DNA of 64,000 bases from an uncultured Lachnospiraceae bacterium (GTDB taxonomy: Bacteria > Bacillota > Clostridia > Lachnospirales > Lachnospiraceae): the NCBI GenBank assembly GCA_947382625.1, contig CANDAG010000009.1:49702-113701 (forward strand). The letters are read 5' to 3'. The position numbers and the translations under genes were made by a program. Positions within the stretch are counted from its first letter, which is position 1, and every line of letters starts with the position of its first letter. The notes below the pieces were generated by a model. That model was not told where the DNA came from. It made no database searches and worked only from the letters and a program-made list of their open reading frames with translations. Shown here piece after piece: positions 25,682 through 33,824 of this stretch.

Positions 25682-26815
25682 TTACATTCCGATCATGGAG
25701 CTGAATTCGGACATCATTTCCGATATCTTGATCTGCTGAGGGCAGACCTGCTCACAGCCTCTGCATCCGATGCAGCTGGCCGGGCGTTTTTCTTCCGGCA
25801 TGCTGCCCACCGCCATAGGTGCGATGAAGCCTCCTCCGGTGGCCTTATGCTCATTATATAAGGCTATGAGCTCCGGAATGGGAAGCCCCTTGGGACAATG
25901 GCTGGTACAATAATGGCATGCGGTGCAGGGCAGTCCTGCCTTTTTCACTTCCGCGTCCATACATTTTACTAATGCATCGAACTCCTCCCTGTTAAGAGGC
26001 ACATCGGTCTCATAGGTTCCGATATTTTCCTTCAGCTGCTCCATGGAAGACATACCGGAAAGGACCATGGTCACTCCCGGAATACTCTGCAGGAAACGGA
26101 ATGCCCATCCGGGAACGGATTCATCCGGACGCATAGACTGCATCACTGCTGCCAGTTCATCAGACGCCTTAGCAAGCTTTCCGCCACGCAGGGGCTCCAT
26201 TACCCATACCGGAATACCGGCCTGCTCCATCAGCTCCACCTTTTCCTGTGCATTCTGGAAATGCCAGTCCATGTAGTTAAGCTGAAGCTGACAGAATTCC
26301 ATATGCTTCCCATAGGCATCCAAAAAGCGCCTGATCACCTCCACGCTGCCATGAGCCGAAAATCCAAGATGGCGTATCCTGCCGTTTTCCTTCTGCTTTA
26401 ACAGATAGGTCAGGATTCCATGCTTCGGATCTAAGTAGTCATCAATATTCCCTTCATAAACATTATGGAACAGATAAAAATCAAAATAGGGAGTCTGGCA
26501 TTTCTTAAGCTGCTCCTCAAAGATCTCCTCCACCTTTCCCATGTTGGAATTATCATATCCCGGGAATTTGCTGGCAAGGTAGTAGCTCTCTCTTGGATAC
26601 CTGCTTAAATACTTCCCTGCCACCAGCTCGGAATTTCCATTATGATATCCCCATGCGGTATCAAAATAATTGATCCCGTTTTGCCAGGCATAGTCGATCA
26701 TTTCTGCGGCAGCGGCCTCATCCACCACACCGTCATCGCCTCCCACCACAGGCAGGCGCATCATACCAAGCCCCAAAGCAGAAAGCTCTAAATCCTGAAA
26801 TTTTTTGTAAACCAT
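25682..26815 (-). CDS. Aldo/keto reductase with C-terminal [4Fe-4S] domain
   Basis: A 377-residue protein. Residues 1-280 are an aldo-keto reductase barrel with Asp52 (FDTAWGYHNG), Tyr57 and Lys83 (ASKFPG), and the histidine in LFHNVYEG. The C-terminal region has two ferredoxin-like clusters, C-x2-C-x2-C-x3-CP (TACHYCTSHCP) and CIGCRGCEQVCP. This fused type is common in anaerobes and may use flavin or ferredoxin electrons as well as NAD(P)H; its substrate is unknown. It follows a MerR gene on the same strand and is likely in that regulator's operon. Confidence 0.92.
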   Translation of the reverse strand: MVYKKFQDLELSALGLGMMRLPVVGGDDGVVDEAAAAEMIDYAWQNGINYFDTAWGYHNGNSELVAGKYLSRYPRESYYLASKFPGYDNSNMGKVEEIFEEQLKKCQTPYFDFYLFHNVYEGNIDDYLDPKHGILTYLLKQKENGRIRHLGFSAHGSVEVIRRFLDAYGKHMEFCQLQLNYMDWHFQNAQEKVELMEQAGIPVWVMEPLRGGKLAKASDELAAVMQSMRPDESVPGWAFRFLQSIPGVTMVLSGMSSMEQLKENIGTYETDVPLNREEFDALVKCMDAEVKKAGLPCTACHYCTSHCPKGLPIPELIALYNEHKATGGGFIAPMAVGSMPEEKRPASCIGCRGCEQVCPQQIKISEMMSEFSSMIGM

Positions 26816-26894
26816 AGCTTCATATCCTCCTTTACATGATCCTTTACATAATCCTGGTGACTGTCAGACTGTTTCCGCCACTTTCCTCATTCAG

Positions 26895-27320
26895 TCAGGT
26901 GATTTCCCGGGATTCCTTCTCTTCTGCTTCCCCGGCGGGAAGCGGCTTTTCCCAGGAAAGCTCCCCCGTCTCGATGGCGATCTCATACCGCCCAATCTTG
27001 TATTCAAGGCGCTCCAACTCTTTTTGACGTTTTTCGATCTGTTTCAGGATATCCTCCCGCACAGCCTTCAGCAGATCCCGCCGGGCACAAAAGGTCTCGT
27101 CACCCTGGCGGCACAATCTGGTATACTCCACCACCATCTCCACAGGAACTCCGGCATCCCGCATGCAAATGGCGTTTTCCACAGCGCCGATATCCTGCTC
27201 CGTATAATCCCGGACGCCGCTCTTGGTACGGTTTACCGCAGGTATTGCACCTACCCGCTCATAATACCTTAACGTATCCGGAGAAATATGATACCTTTCG
27301 CATACCTCTTTGATGGTCAT
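26895..27320 (-). CDS. MerR-family transcriptional regulator
   Basis: A 141-residue MerR protein. The HTH lies in KEVCERYHISPDTLRYYERV, with the second part SGVRDYTEQDIGAVENAI, and then a coiled coil (KQIEKRQKELERLE, about 90-110). There is no metal-binding Cys cluster, so it belongs to the organic-stress/redox-type subgroup. The gene is preceded by a textbook MerR promoter with a 19-bp spacer containing a perfect dyad. Its probable targets are itself and the aldo-keto reductase gene 79 bp downstream. Confidence 0.93.
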   Translation of the reverse strand: MTIKEVCERYHISPDTLRYYERVGAIPAVNRTKSGVRDYTEQDIGAVENAICMRDAGVPVEMVVEYTRLCRQGDETFCARRDLLKAVREDILKQIEKRQKELERLEYKIGRYEIAIETGELSWEKPLPAGEAEEKESREIT

Positions 27321-27349
27321 GTCTGCCGCCTCCTGCCTTGAATTGCTCT

Positions 27350-27380
27350 ATTATACAGGATGGAGTAAACTCCAAGTCAA
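27350..27380 (-). promoter_or_regulatory. MerR-type promoter with 19-bp spacer and operator dyad
   Basis: On the minus strand TTGACT (27375-27380) and TATAAT (27350-27355) are separated by 19 bp. The spacer holds the dyad TGGAGT-N2-ACTCCA (27361-27374). This over-long spacer with an internal palindrome is the signature of MerR activation by DNA distortion. Confidence 0.88.
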
Positions 27381-27400
27381 GGAGATTTCTGTTATTTTTT

Positions 27401-27486
27401 TAATAAGCCGGCTCGCGGTGAGCGTGTTGGCATTTGTTGACATAAGGGTGTCTCGCGAAGCGTGGCATCCGTTGTTTAATATAAGG
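27401..27486. repeat. Palindromic element, units R2a and R2b in tandem
   Basis: R2a (27401-27438) and R2b (27439-27486) share the CTCGCG...AGCGTG core. R2b matches the 48-bp unit at 58021-58068 at 41 of 48 positions without gaps, by direct reading. The units lie between the MerR promoter and the acetyltransferase stop and encode nothing. Confidence 0.8.
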
Positions 27487-27513
27487 TCAGTCCGTGGAGT
27501 GCACTGACTGCTA
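27477..27513 (-). terminator. Hairpin after the acetyltransferase gene, copy of the 21202 element
   Basis: The arms GTCAGT and ACTGAC enclose a loop containing CCGTGGAGTGC. Read on the plus strand, TAATATAAGG-CAGTCCGTGG matches the reverse complement of 21202-21240. It directly follows the acetyltransferase stop, so it probably ends that transcript, although the T-run is short. Confidence 0.55.
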
Positions 27514-28137
27514 TTTCTGCTGTGCCATGATGATCTCCCAGGCTTCCTCATCGATATCCTGATTTTTGAAATAATGTCTTCTGTCCTCTTCCGTGATCAT
27601 CCGAAGCACCTTACAGGGATTTCCTGCCGCTATGGCCCAGTCCGGAATATCCTTTGTCACCACGCTTCCCGCACCGATCACTACATTGTCCCCGATATGT
27701 ACCCCCGGACAGATCACGGTATTGCCACCGATCCACACATTATCGCCGATGGTCACCTCTATCCCATATTCATACCCGGAATTCCTGGTATCCGGATGCA
27801 CCGGATGGCCCGCCGTATAAATCGCCACATTCGGCGCCATCTGACAGTTATCCCCGATCTTTACCTTTGCCACATCCAGAATAGTACAGTTATAGTTTGC
27901 AAAGAAATTTTTTCCCACCTCAATATGGCTGCCGTAATCACAATAAAAGGGCGGATTGATAAACGCTCCCTCGGATTTGCCAAGCAGCTCCTTTACGATT
28001 CCCGCAAGGAGGTCAAAATCCGCCCTGTCCGCCGTGTTCAGCTTCTGGGTCAGGATCCTGGCTCTCTTTTGCTCCTCAAATACTGCATCATCCGAAATAT
28101 AGACCATTCCGCAGTCCCGTCTCTCAATGTTGTTCAT
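27511..28137 (-). CDS. Maltose/galactoside O-acetyltransferase-like (LbH hexapeptide)
   Basis: A 208-residue acetyltransferase of the Maa/LacA group. The N-terminal mac region (residues 10-60) is followed by a left-handed beta helix of hexapeptides (VKIGDNCQMAPNVAIYTAGH with catalytic His in AGHPVHP, VTIGDNVWIGGNTVI, VHIGDNVVIGAGSVV). It transfers acetyl from acetyl-CoA to sugars. GAGGAGAAATATT precedes the ATG. It stands alone between repeat elements on both sides. Confidence 0.92.
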   Translation of the reverse strand: MNNIERRDCGMVYISDDAVFEEQKRARILTQKLNTADRADFDLLAGIVKELLGKSEGAFINPPFYCDYGSHIEVGKNFFANYNCTILDVAKVKIGDNCQMAPNVAIYTAGHPVHPDTRNSGYEYGIEVTIGDNVWIGGNTVICPGVHIGDNVVIGAGSVVTKDIPDWAIAAGNPCKVLRMITEEDRRHYFKNQDIDEEAWEIIMAQQK

Positions 28138-28186
28138 AATATTTCTCCTCGTCTTTCTTATAGTTTTGCAGGTAGCCTGTAATTAC

Positions 28187-28370
28187 TTTTCACAGGCACG
28201 CCGGAAAATCAGCCTGGACAGAGGCAAAGCCCTTAAGGAGCCCTTTCAACAACGTCAGTACTTAGCGAGGTTTTTTCGAGCTTAGTACTGCTACGTTGTT
28301 GTAGAGCGAGAGCGCGGCGACGCAGGACTTTGCCTCTGTCCAGGCGGCCCGCTGGCGTACGTGTGAAAAA
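28187..28370. repeat. Large nested hairpin element
   Basis: About 180 bp fold into concentric arms: TTTTCACA (28187-28194) against TGTGAAAA (28362-28369), an 18-bp perfect arm 28212-28229 against 28328-28345, and an inner arm beginning CAACAACGT (28248 region) against ACGTTGTTG (28293 region) with CAGTACTTAGC/GCTTAGTACT inside. No reading frame is present. It fills the interval between the acetyltransferase and RsmH-like promoters and may be a mobile repeat or a structured RNA. Confidence 0.6.
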
Positions 28371-28412
28371 TAACAGCCTGTATGTTATCTATGCCACTCT
28401 TTGTAATCCATC

Positions 28413-28441
28413 TTTACCATCCTGTCTTTTTCTATTATAAT
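28413..28441 (+). promoter_or_regulatory. Predicted promoter of the RsmH-like gene
   Basis: TTTACC (28413-28418) and exact TATAAT (28436-28441) are spaced 17 bp, 80 bp before the start codon. Confidence 0.55.
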
Positions 28442-28520
28442 AATATTGCATTTACACAGAAATTAACAGCAGAATTTTTTGAAATAGCTGCAGCACTATT
28501 CCATGTCGGAGGAAAAGCAA

Positions 28521-29567
28521 ATGAATGAGCAGCATCCCCACCAAAGGCGTGTCCGTTATAAAGGAACTCACCCCAAAGCATATCAGGAAAAATATAAAGA
28601 ACTGAATCCTGAAAAATATCAGGATACCATTGAAAAAGTCATTCGAAAGGGAAGTACGCCTGCCGGGATGCACCTTCCTATTTGCGTACCGGAAATTCTG
28701 GATTTTCTGCAGATCAAACCGGGACAGATCGGACTGGACGCCACCTTAGGATACGGCGGCCACAGTCAGAAAATGTTAGAATGCCTCCAGGGTGACGGAC
28801 ACTTATATGCGTTGGATGTTGACCCCATCGAAATCACGAAGACCCAAAAAAGGCTTCAAAATGCAGGATATGGGGAAGAAATCCTGACCGTGCTTCCTGT
28901 CAATTTCGCTAAGCTCGATCAGGTTGCCGCCAAATACGGGCCCTTTCAGTTTCTCCTTGCCGACCTGGGCGTCTCTTCCATGCAGATCGACAATCCTGCA
29001 CGGGGATTTTCCTACAAAAGCGAAGGACCTCTGGATCTTCGCCTGAATCCCAATACCGGCGTCTCTGCCGCCCGGCGGCTGAAGGAACTGGATTCTGAAG
29101 AAATGGAATGGATGTTCAAAGAAAATTCCGATGAACCCTACGCAAAAGAAATTGCAAGGTGCATTACCTCCGCCCTCCGAAAGGGCCGCCCTGTGGAGAC
29201 CACTACCCAGCTTGCAGACCTGGTAGGGCAGGCTCTGTCATTTCTTCCTGCAAAGGAACAAAAGGAAGCCGTCAAAAAATCCTGCGCCAGAGTTTTCCAG
29301 GCTCTCCGTATTGATGTGAACAATGAATTCGAAGTACTTGACGCCTTTTTGCAGAAGCTTCCTTCCGCCATGGCTCCCGGTGGAAGAATTGCTGTCTTAA
29401 CCTTCCATTCCGGAGAGGACAGACTGGTCAAAAAATCCTTTCAGGAATTTTATCGGGCAGGGGTCTATTCCGATATTGCCAAAAATGTGATCCGTCCTTC
29501 CGCCGGGGAATGTGCCGCAAATAATCGGGCCCGGTCTGCCAAAATGCGGTGGGCGGTTGTTTGCTGA
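28521..29567 (+). CDS. RsmH-family 16S rRNA methyltransferase paralogue
   Basis: A 348-residue protein of the RsmH (MraW) family, which N4-methylates C1402 of 16S rRNA. Motifs are DATLGYGGHSQKML (SAM loop), ALDVDP, LADLGVSSMQID, GPLDLRLNP, ARVFQALRI, LTFHSGEDRLVK and the C-terminal NNRARSAKMRW. I start at MNEQHPHQRR, which has GGAGGAAAAG upstream. It carries a basic extension of about 45 residues (RVRYKGTHPKAYQEKYKELN) before the RsmH fold. It is not in a division/cell-wall cluster, unlike ordinary rsmH, and motif residues differ from the usual GGGGHS, so a second, divergent copy is likely. Confidence 0.85.
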   Translation: MNEQHPHQRRVRYKGTHPKAYQEKYKELNPEKYQDTIEKVIRKGSTPAGMHLPICVPEILDFLQIKPGQIGLDATLGYGGHSQKMLECLQGDGHLYALDVDPIEITKTQKRLQNAGYGEEILTVLPVNFAKLDQVAAKYGPFQFLLADLGVSSMQIDNPARGFSYKSEGPLDLRLNPNTGVSAARRLKELDSEEMEWMFKENSDEPYAKEIARCITSALRKGRPVETTTQLADLVGQALSFLPAKEQKEAVKKSCARVFQALRIDVNNEFEVLDAFLQKLPSAMAPGGRIAVLTFHSGEDRLVKKSFQEFYRAGVYSDIAKNVIRPSAGECAANNRARSAKMRWAVVC

Positions 29568-29639
29568 AAAATCATTCCCGCTTTGGCTGTTTCCCCAGGC
29601 CGACACCTTTTCCGTTTTGTGGCCGGAGATTTCCATTTA

Positions 29640-30254
29640 TCACCAAAATAACTGTACTTCTATCTCCGGTCTGAGCATTTTTCTAAAATCATTGCCAACG
29701 TTAGAATCTCCATAATGTATCGGGACAACAAGTTTGGGCGGGTTTTCATTTATGAACTCTGCAGCCTGCGCAGCATCCATTGTATATTTTCCCCCAACAG
29801 GGATAAATATCACATCAGCCTTCACCTCTCCTGCTTCCGGTATGGCATCTGTATCGCCCATGGCATAATAGGTCTTTCCATCCAGGCCAACTGAATACCC
29901 AAGCCAATTATTATTTTGGGGATGGAACTGCTTACCAATATTATAGGCAGGGATTCCCTGATACTTAACCCCCTCATGATCCCCCGTTTGCCAGGGACGG
30001 AGCCCCTGAAAGCTCTGTACCGGGAATTTCTTTTCCATGACGATATCCATCATCTCCAGGGGGATGATGAGCTTTGAATCCTTCTTTATGACCTTTTTTA
30101 TATCATCTGGTGAAAAATGATCCCAATGCTCGTGAGTGATAAAAACTATGTCTGCATCGCAAGGCATCCCCTTTATATCCAGCGGGTCGAAATAAATTGT
30201 CTTTGTTCCTGTAATCTTTATACTACTTCGCGTATTTACATAAATATTATCCAT
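29640..30254 (-). CDS. MBL-fold metal-dependent hydrolase
   Basis: A 204-residue metallo-beta-lactamase fold protein with HEHWDH (His41, His43, Asp45, His46), later DTDA, and a C-terminal VVPIHYGD. It resembles the UPF0173/UlaG-like small hydrolases of unknown substrate. GGAGGC precedes the ATG. It is convergent with the RsmH-like gene and separated by 72 bp with no clear hairpin. Confidence 0.88.
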   Translation of the reverse strand: MDNIYVNTRSSIKITGTKTIYFDPLDIKGMPCDADIVFITHEHWDHFSPDDIKKVIKKDSKLIIPLEMMDIVMEKKFPVQSFQGLRPWQTGDHEGVKYQGIPAYNIGKQFHPQNNNWLGYSVGLDGKTYYAMGDTDAIPEAGEVKADVIFIPVGGKYTMDAAQAAEFINENPPKLVVPIHYGDSNVGNDFRKMLRPEIEVQLFW

Positions 30255-30370
30255 AATGCCTCCAATGATTTAAGTGTTTTATTTCATGTTTATCATTGCA
30301 TTGTCCAAACCAAATCACATATCTTTTTGTTTCCTGTCTATTTCTTGTTCCAACACTTTTACAGAGTTTA

Positions 30371-31942
30371 TTAAATACTCAATCGATACTTTCCCTTACC
30401 TTTCCCTTCAACTGCTTCCAAAACATTTGCACGACACATCTTTCCAATAAATTTTGAAGCGGCAGTCGGTGAAATATCCAAGATATTAATAACATCTGTC
30501 CTTCCGAATATTTGCCCCAATTCCACTGCATTCAAAAGTATATCAAATTTTTCTAAAGTCGATTTATTTACCCCTATTGTTCTTAATCTTTTTATATAGT
30601 TATCTTTCAAATATCGAATATCAACTTTTTGGGGTTCAATATCAACTTTTTCATTCTCAATGTCAACTTTTTTGTTAATAAAATCCGGATGAATCGGGAT
30701 TTCCACAGTCACAGCCCGCCTGTCATCATCTGTAAAAAATCTTGCTTTGGGGGAACCATTATTCCGCAATTCTTCCTGAATAGTAGGAATGCCTGTTGAT
30801 TTTCCTTCAGATAAATCCAGTTCCTTCAAAAATTCACCCAACCGTTTATTGCGATAGTATCTGGATGAGAAACGTTCACCTTCTTCGATTACTCTCTGCG
30901 GAATAGAACGGTCTATTCCGGGAAAACTGATGATCCGGATCAGCTCAGGCTCAATCTCAATCATAATTGACTGATAAGAAAGATAATCTCTGTGATAAAA
31001 TGCATTTACAACTGCTTCTTCCAATGCCTGATACGGATAATTAAATCTGCGTATCGCTTCCATTTGGTAATTCACTTTCGTGACCATCTCTTCAACTACC
31101 ATATCCTGCAATGTCTGCATGGTGCGTTTGATCATCATTGGCACTGAACCCTTAATGACCGGAAATTCTTTGAAATTATTAGGATTTTTGATACTTCCGT
31201 CTGGGAAACGCACGATTTCTACCTGCGTATAAGGGAAAAATTTATCCAAGTGTTCGCAGAACATCATTAATGCTGCATTAGAAATATACTGCTGTTCCGG
31301 CGGCCCAACCAATAACTGCATGTCGCTTAAAATAGCCATCACTCCGCGTTCTGTTACCTGTTTTGCCAATTTGCTCTTTGTTTCATTAAGATGGTCTATC
31401 AGCAATGCAACAGAAATATCATTCTCTGTAGCGTCAAAATTAGGTCTGGTATCCAGCGGAGCGTAATTGGTCATATTGATCAGTTCCCGCTCCTGCTCCG
31501 GATTTGCATGCACAGAATTGGAAGCATAACGGATATAGTAGTAGTGCTTTTTCTCTTTCTTTGCAGTTACATGTTCCGGTACTTTATATGGTCTCTGGAT
31601 TCCGGTTATTATCCATAACACCATAACCATCTTTTTATCCACTTCTTCTATGATAACTTTGGGGAAATATGCTGGGATAATGGTGTTATTATAACCAAGA
31701 ATCTCTTTTTGAATCTTATCAATCTCCTGTTCATCTACCCCTTTTACCGGGCGAACCGCTACACCGTTCTTTTCCTCCACACCAATAAGAATGTATCCGC
31801 CACCCACATTGTCAAAATCGTTGGCAAAGGCGCATACACTATGATAAATGTCATCAGGATTCCATCCTGCTTTAAATTCAATTCTGTCGGATTCTACACG
31901 ACGTTTATTTAATAAATCTTCAATGCTGATTTCCAGTTCCAT
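30371..31942 (-). CDS. AlbA_2 / divergent AAA_4 ATP-binding protein with winged-helix end
   Basis: A 523-residue protein. Residues 1-150 are the AlbA_2 (Schlafen-like) domain (ESDRIEFKAGWNP, FANDFDNVGGGYILIGVEE). The middle is the AAA_4/HATPase_c_4 region (LEEAVVNAFYHRDYLSYQSI). Residues 425-450 hold three to four KVDI-x repeats, and the tail has a winged-helix DNA-binding segment (TDVINILDISPTAASKFIGK). Such proteins are widespread in accessory DNA and are thought to be regulators or defence-related ATPases; the exact role is unknown. The gene is AT-rich relative to its neighbours, suggesting transfer. Confidence 0.85.
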   Translation of the reverse strand: MELEISIEDLLNKRRVESDRIEFKAGWNPDDIYHSVCAFANDFDNVGGGYILIGVEEKNGVAVRPVKGVDEQEIDKIQKEILGYNNTIIPAYFPKVIIEEVDKKMVMVLWIITGIQRPYKVPEHVTAKKEKKHYYYIRYASNSVHANPEQERELINMTNYAPLDTRPNFDATENDISVALLIDHLNETKSKLAKQVTERGVMAILSDMQLLVGPPEQQYISNAALMMFCEHLDKFFPYTQVEIVRFPDGSIKNPNNFKEFPVIKGSVPMMIKRTMQTLQDMVVEEMVTKVNYQMEAIRRFNYPYQALEEAVVNAFYHRDYLSYQSIMIEIEPELIRIISFPGIDRSIPQRVIEEGERFSSRYYRNKRLGEFLKELDLSEGKSTGIPTIQEELRNNGSPKARFFTDDDRRAVTVEIPIHPDFINKKVDIENEKVDIEPQKVDIRYLKDNYIKRLRTIGVNKSTLEKFDILLNAVELGQIFGRTDVINILDISPTAASKFIGKMCRANVLEAVEGKGKGKYRLSI

Positions 31943-32110
31943 GTTTTACTGTTCCTTTCAAAATCAAACTTCTTCATAATCCATTCTAAACTTCCTTATT
32001 ATAACCACATTCTGACAAACAGTTATTACGAATAGCGGTATTGAATATACAGTAAAGAAAGCTGGTTGACTGGTATAAACATACATAACATTTTTCTTAG
32101 ATATATACGA

Positions 32111-33604
32111 TTAACTCTCCGCTTTCGTCAAATCCATCTCATCAAGCTCAATCTTCACATCTATATGCTGTGTTGATTTCAGTTTGGATAATAATACACA
32201 TGTCTCCACCCCACTAGTCCACGGGAACATATCCACAGCCACCGCTTTCTCCACCACATACCCTCTCTCCGAAAACATCTCCAGATCCCTGACCAGACTG
32301 GTGGGCTTGCAGGAAACATAGACCATCCTCTCCACCCCATAGTCAATGATCTTCCGAAGTGCCTTAGGATGCACGCCGTCTCTGGGAGGGTCCAGAACGA
32401 TCAGGTCCGGCTTTTCCTCTACCTCATCTAATACCCTGAGCACATCGCCTGCAATGAATTCACAGTTTGTAAGGCCATTCAAATCCGCATTTTTCCGGGC
32501 TGCCTTCACTGCCTCCTCCACGATCTCCACGCCGATCACCTTTTTGGCCGCAGGAGCCATAAGCTGGGCTATGGTTCCGGTTCCACTGAAGAGATCAAAA
32601 ACAGTTTTAGCCGGCTCTGCCTTGCCTTTGTCCTCCACCTTTTCTGAATCCTCCAGATTACCGATATACTCCCTTACCGTCTCATACAAAACCTCCGCTC
32701 CTAAGGAATTGGTCTGGAAAAAAGAAAAAACGGAAATCTTAAACTTAAGTCCCAGAAGCTCCTCATAAAAATAGTCCTTTCCATAAAGAATTTCCGTATA
32801 GTCGCTTCTGACCACATCCGCCACAGAGTCATTGACTATATGTAAAACACCTGTTATTTTTCCTTCCAGCTCTAACTTCAAGAGCTCGTCCTTCCATCTG
32901 TCTAATGAAAAATCCTTCCCTGACTCCGAATCTGTCCGGGTATCCGCCTGGGAGGTGGTCACCAGCGCAATAAGGATCTCTCCCGTCCTGGTCGCCTTCC
33001 GTACCAGAAGATGGCGCAGCCAGCCCATATGGGTCAGTCTGTGATAAAAGCCTGCACCCTCAAAATAGTCTCTGGTAAATGACAGGATCCTCCGGTAATC
33101 CTCATCCACGATCCGGCAGCTGTGAGTAGTCACTATATCATAGAAGCTTCCCCGCTTGTGCATGCCCAGGGCAAGGGGACCTCCTTTAAATTCATCGCCA
33201 AAGGAAAATTCCATCTTGTTCCGGTAGCCTGTCTGCACAGGACTGCTCTTGATGCCCTCAAATTCCCATTCTTCCCTCTGACTGGCCAGGGCGCCATCTA
33301 AAAGCTTCTTCACCTGCTGCTCCTTGATCTTCAGCTGCTCCTCATAGGGCAGAGAAAGATAAAGGCATCCGCCGCATTCTCCAAAGTGTGGGCAGGGACT
33401 TTTGATTTCCAGATCTGCAGGCTCCTCTACCTGCAAAAGCCTGCCTTCCGCCCGACCGTTTCTCTTTTTCTGTACCACAAAGGTAACCCTCTGGCCCGGC
33501 AGCACATTTTTAACCACACAGCTTCCGTCCTCCGTTGCCACGATCCCTTTGTTAGGGAAATCCACCCTTTCCACAATCCCTGTCAATGTCTGTCCTTTTT
33601 TCAT
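32111..33604 (-). CDS. rlmD: 23S rRNA (uracil-C5) methyltransferase, RlmD/RlmCD family
   Basis: A 497-residue TrmA/RumA-family enzyme that forms m5U in 23S rRNA. It has an N-terminal TRAM domain (residues 1-60), cluster cysteines C71, C77 and C80 (CPHFGECGGC) with a fourth near residue 162 (HSCRI), then the Rossmann fold (VFDLFSGTGTIAQLMA). LDPPRDGVHP and the catalytic Cys in VYVSCKPTSL follow. Firmicutes often have one enzyme doing both U747 and U1939 (RlmCD), so exact sites are uncertain. The downstream 33605-33824 interval holds a triple repeat. Confidence 0.93.
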   Translation of the reverse strand: MKKGQTLTGIVERVDFPNKGIVATEDGSCVVKNVLPGQRVTFVVQKKRNGRAEGRLLQVEEPADLEIKSPCPHFGECGGCLYLSLPYEEQLKIKEQQVKKLLDGALASQREEWEFEGIKSSPVQTGYRNKMEFSFGDEFKGGPLALGMHKRGSFYDIVTTHSCRIVDEDYRRILSFTRDYFEGAGFYHRLTHMGWLRHLLVRKATRTGEILIALVTTSQADTRTDSESGKDFSLDRWKDELLKLELEGKITGVLHIVNDSVADVVRSDYTEILYGKDYFYEELLGLKFKISVFSFFQTNSLGAEVLYETVREYIGNLEDSEKVEDKGKAEPAKTVFDLFSGTGTIAQLMAPAAKKVIGVEIVEEAVKAARKNADLNGLTNCEFIAGDVLRVLDEVEEKPDLIVLDPPRDGVHPKALRKIIDYGVERMVYVSCKPTSLVRDLEMFSERGYVVEKAVAVDMFPWTSGVETCVLLSKLKSTQHIDVKIELDEMDLTKAES

Positions 33605-33643
33605 AAATACTCCTGCTCCTGTTTTCCATTTGCAAATTGTTGT

Positions 33644-33755
33644 GCATCAAACGCTGCCATACTCCGCAAGACAGTTTATAAAATCAAACACCGCCGCGCT
33701 CCGCGAGCCGGACTGCCCATCAAACGCTGTCACGCTTCGCGAGCCGGACTGCCTA
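33644..33755. repeat. Palindromic element, three tandem units R3a-c
   Basis: Three head-to-tail units, each starting ATCAAAC and ending near GAGCCGGACTGCC or its variant: 33644-33680, 33682-33717 and 33718-33755. The cores read CATACTCCGCAAG, CGCGCTCCGCGAG and CACGCTTCGCGAG. They lie between rlmD and the small acidic membrane protein gene and are units of the same family as R1, R2, R4 and R5. Confidence 0.8.
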
Positions 33756-33824
33756 CTAAAAATGGGATGCGCACCTTCAAGCACATCCCACTACCTGTTA
33801 TCATTCAATTAAAAACATCTGTAA

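Noticed and set aside
33644-33755. Possible CRISPR array
   Set aside because: Units touch head to tail with imperfect palindromic cores and no unique spacers; they match a dispersed element instead.
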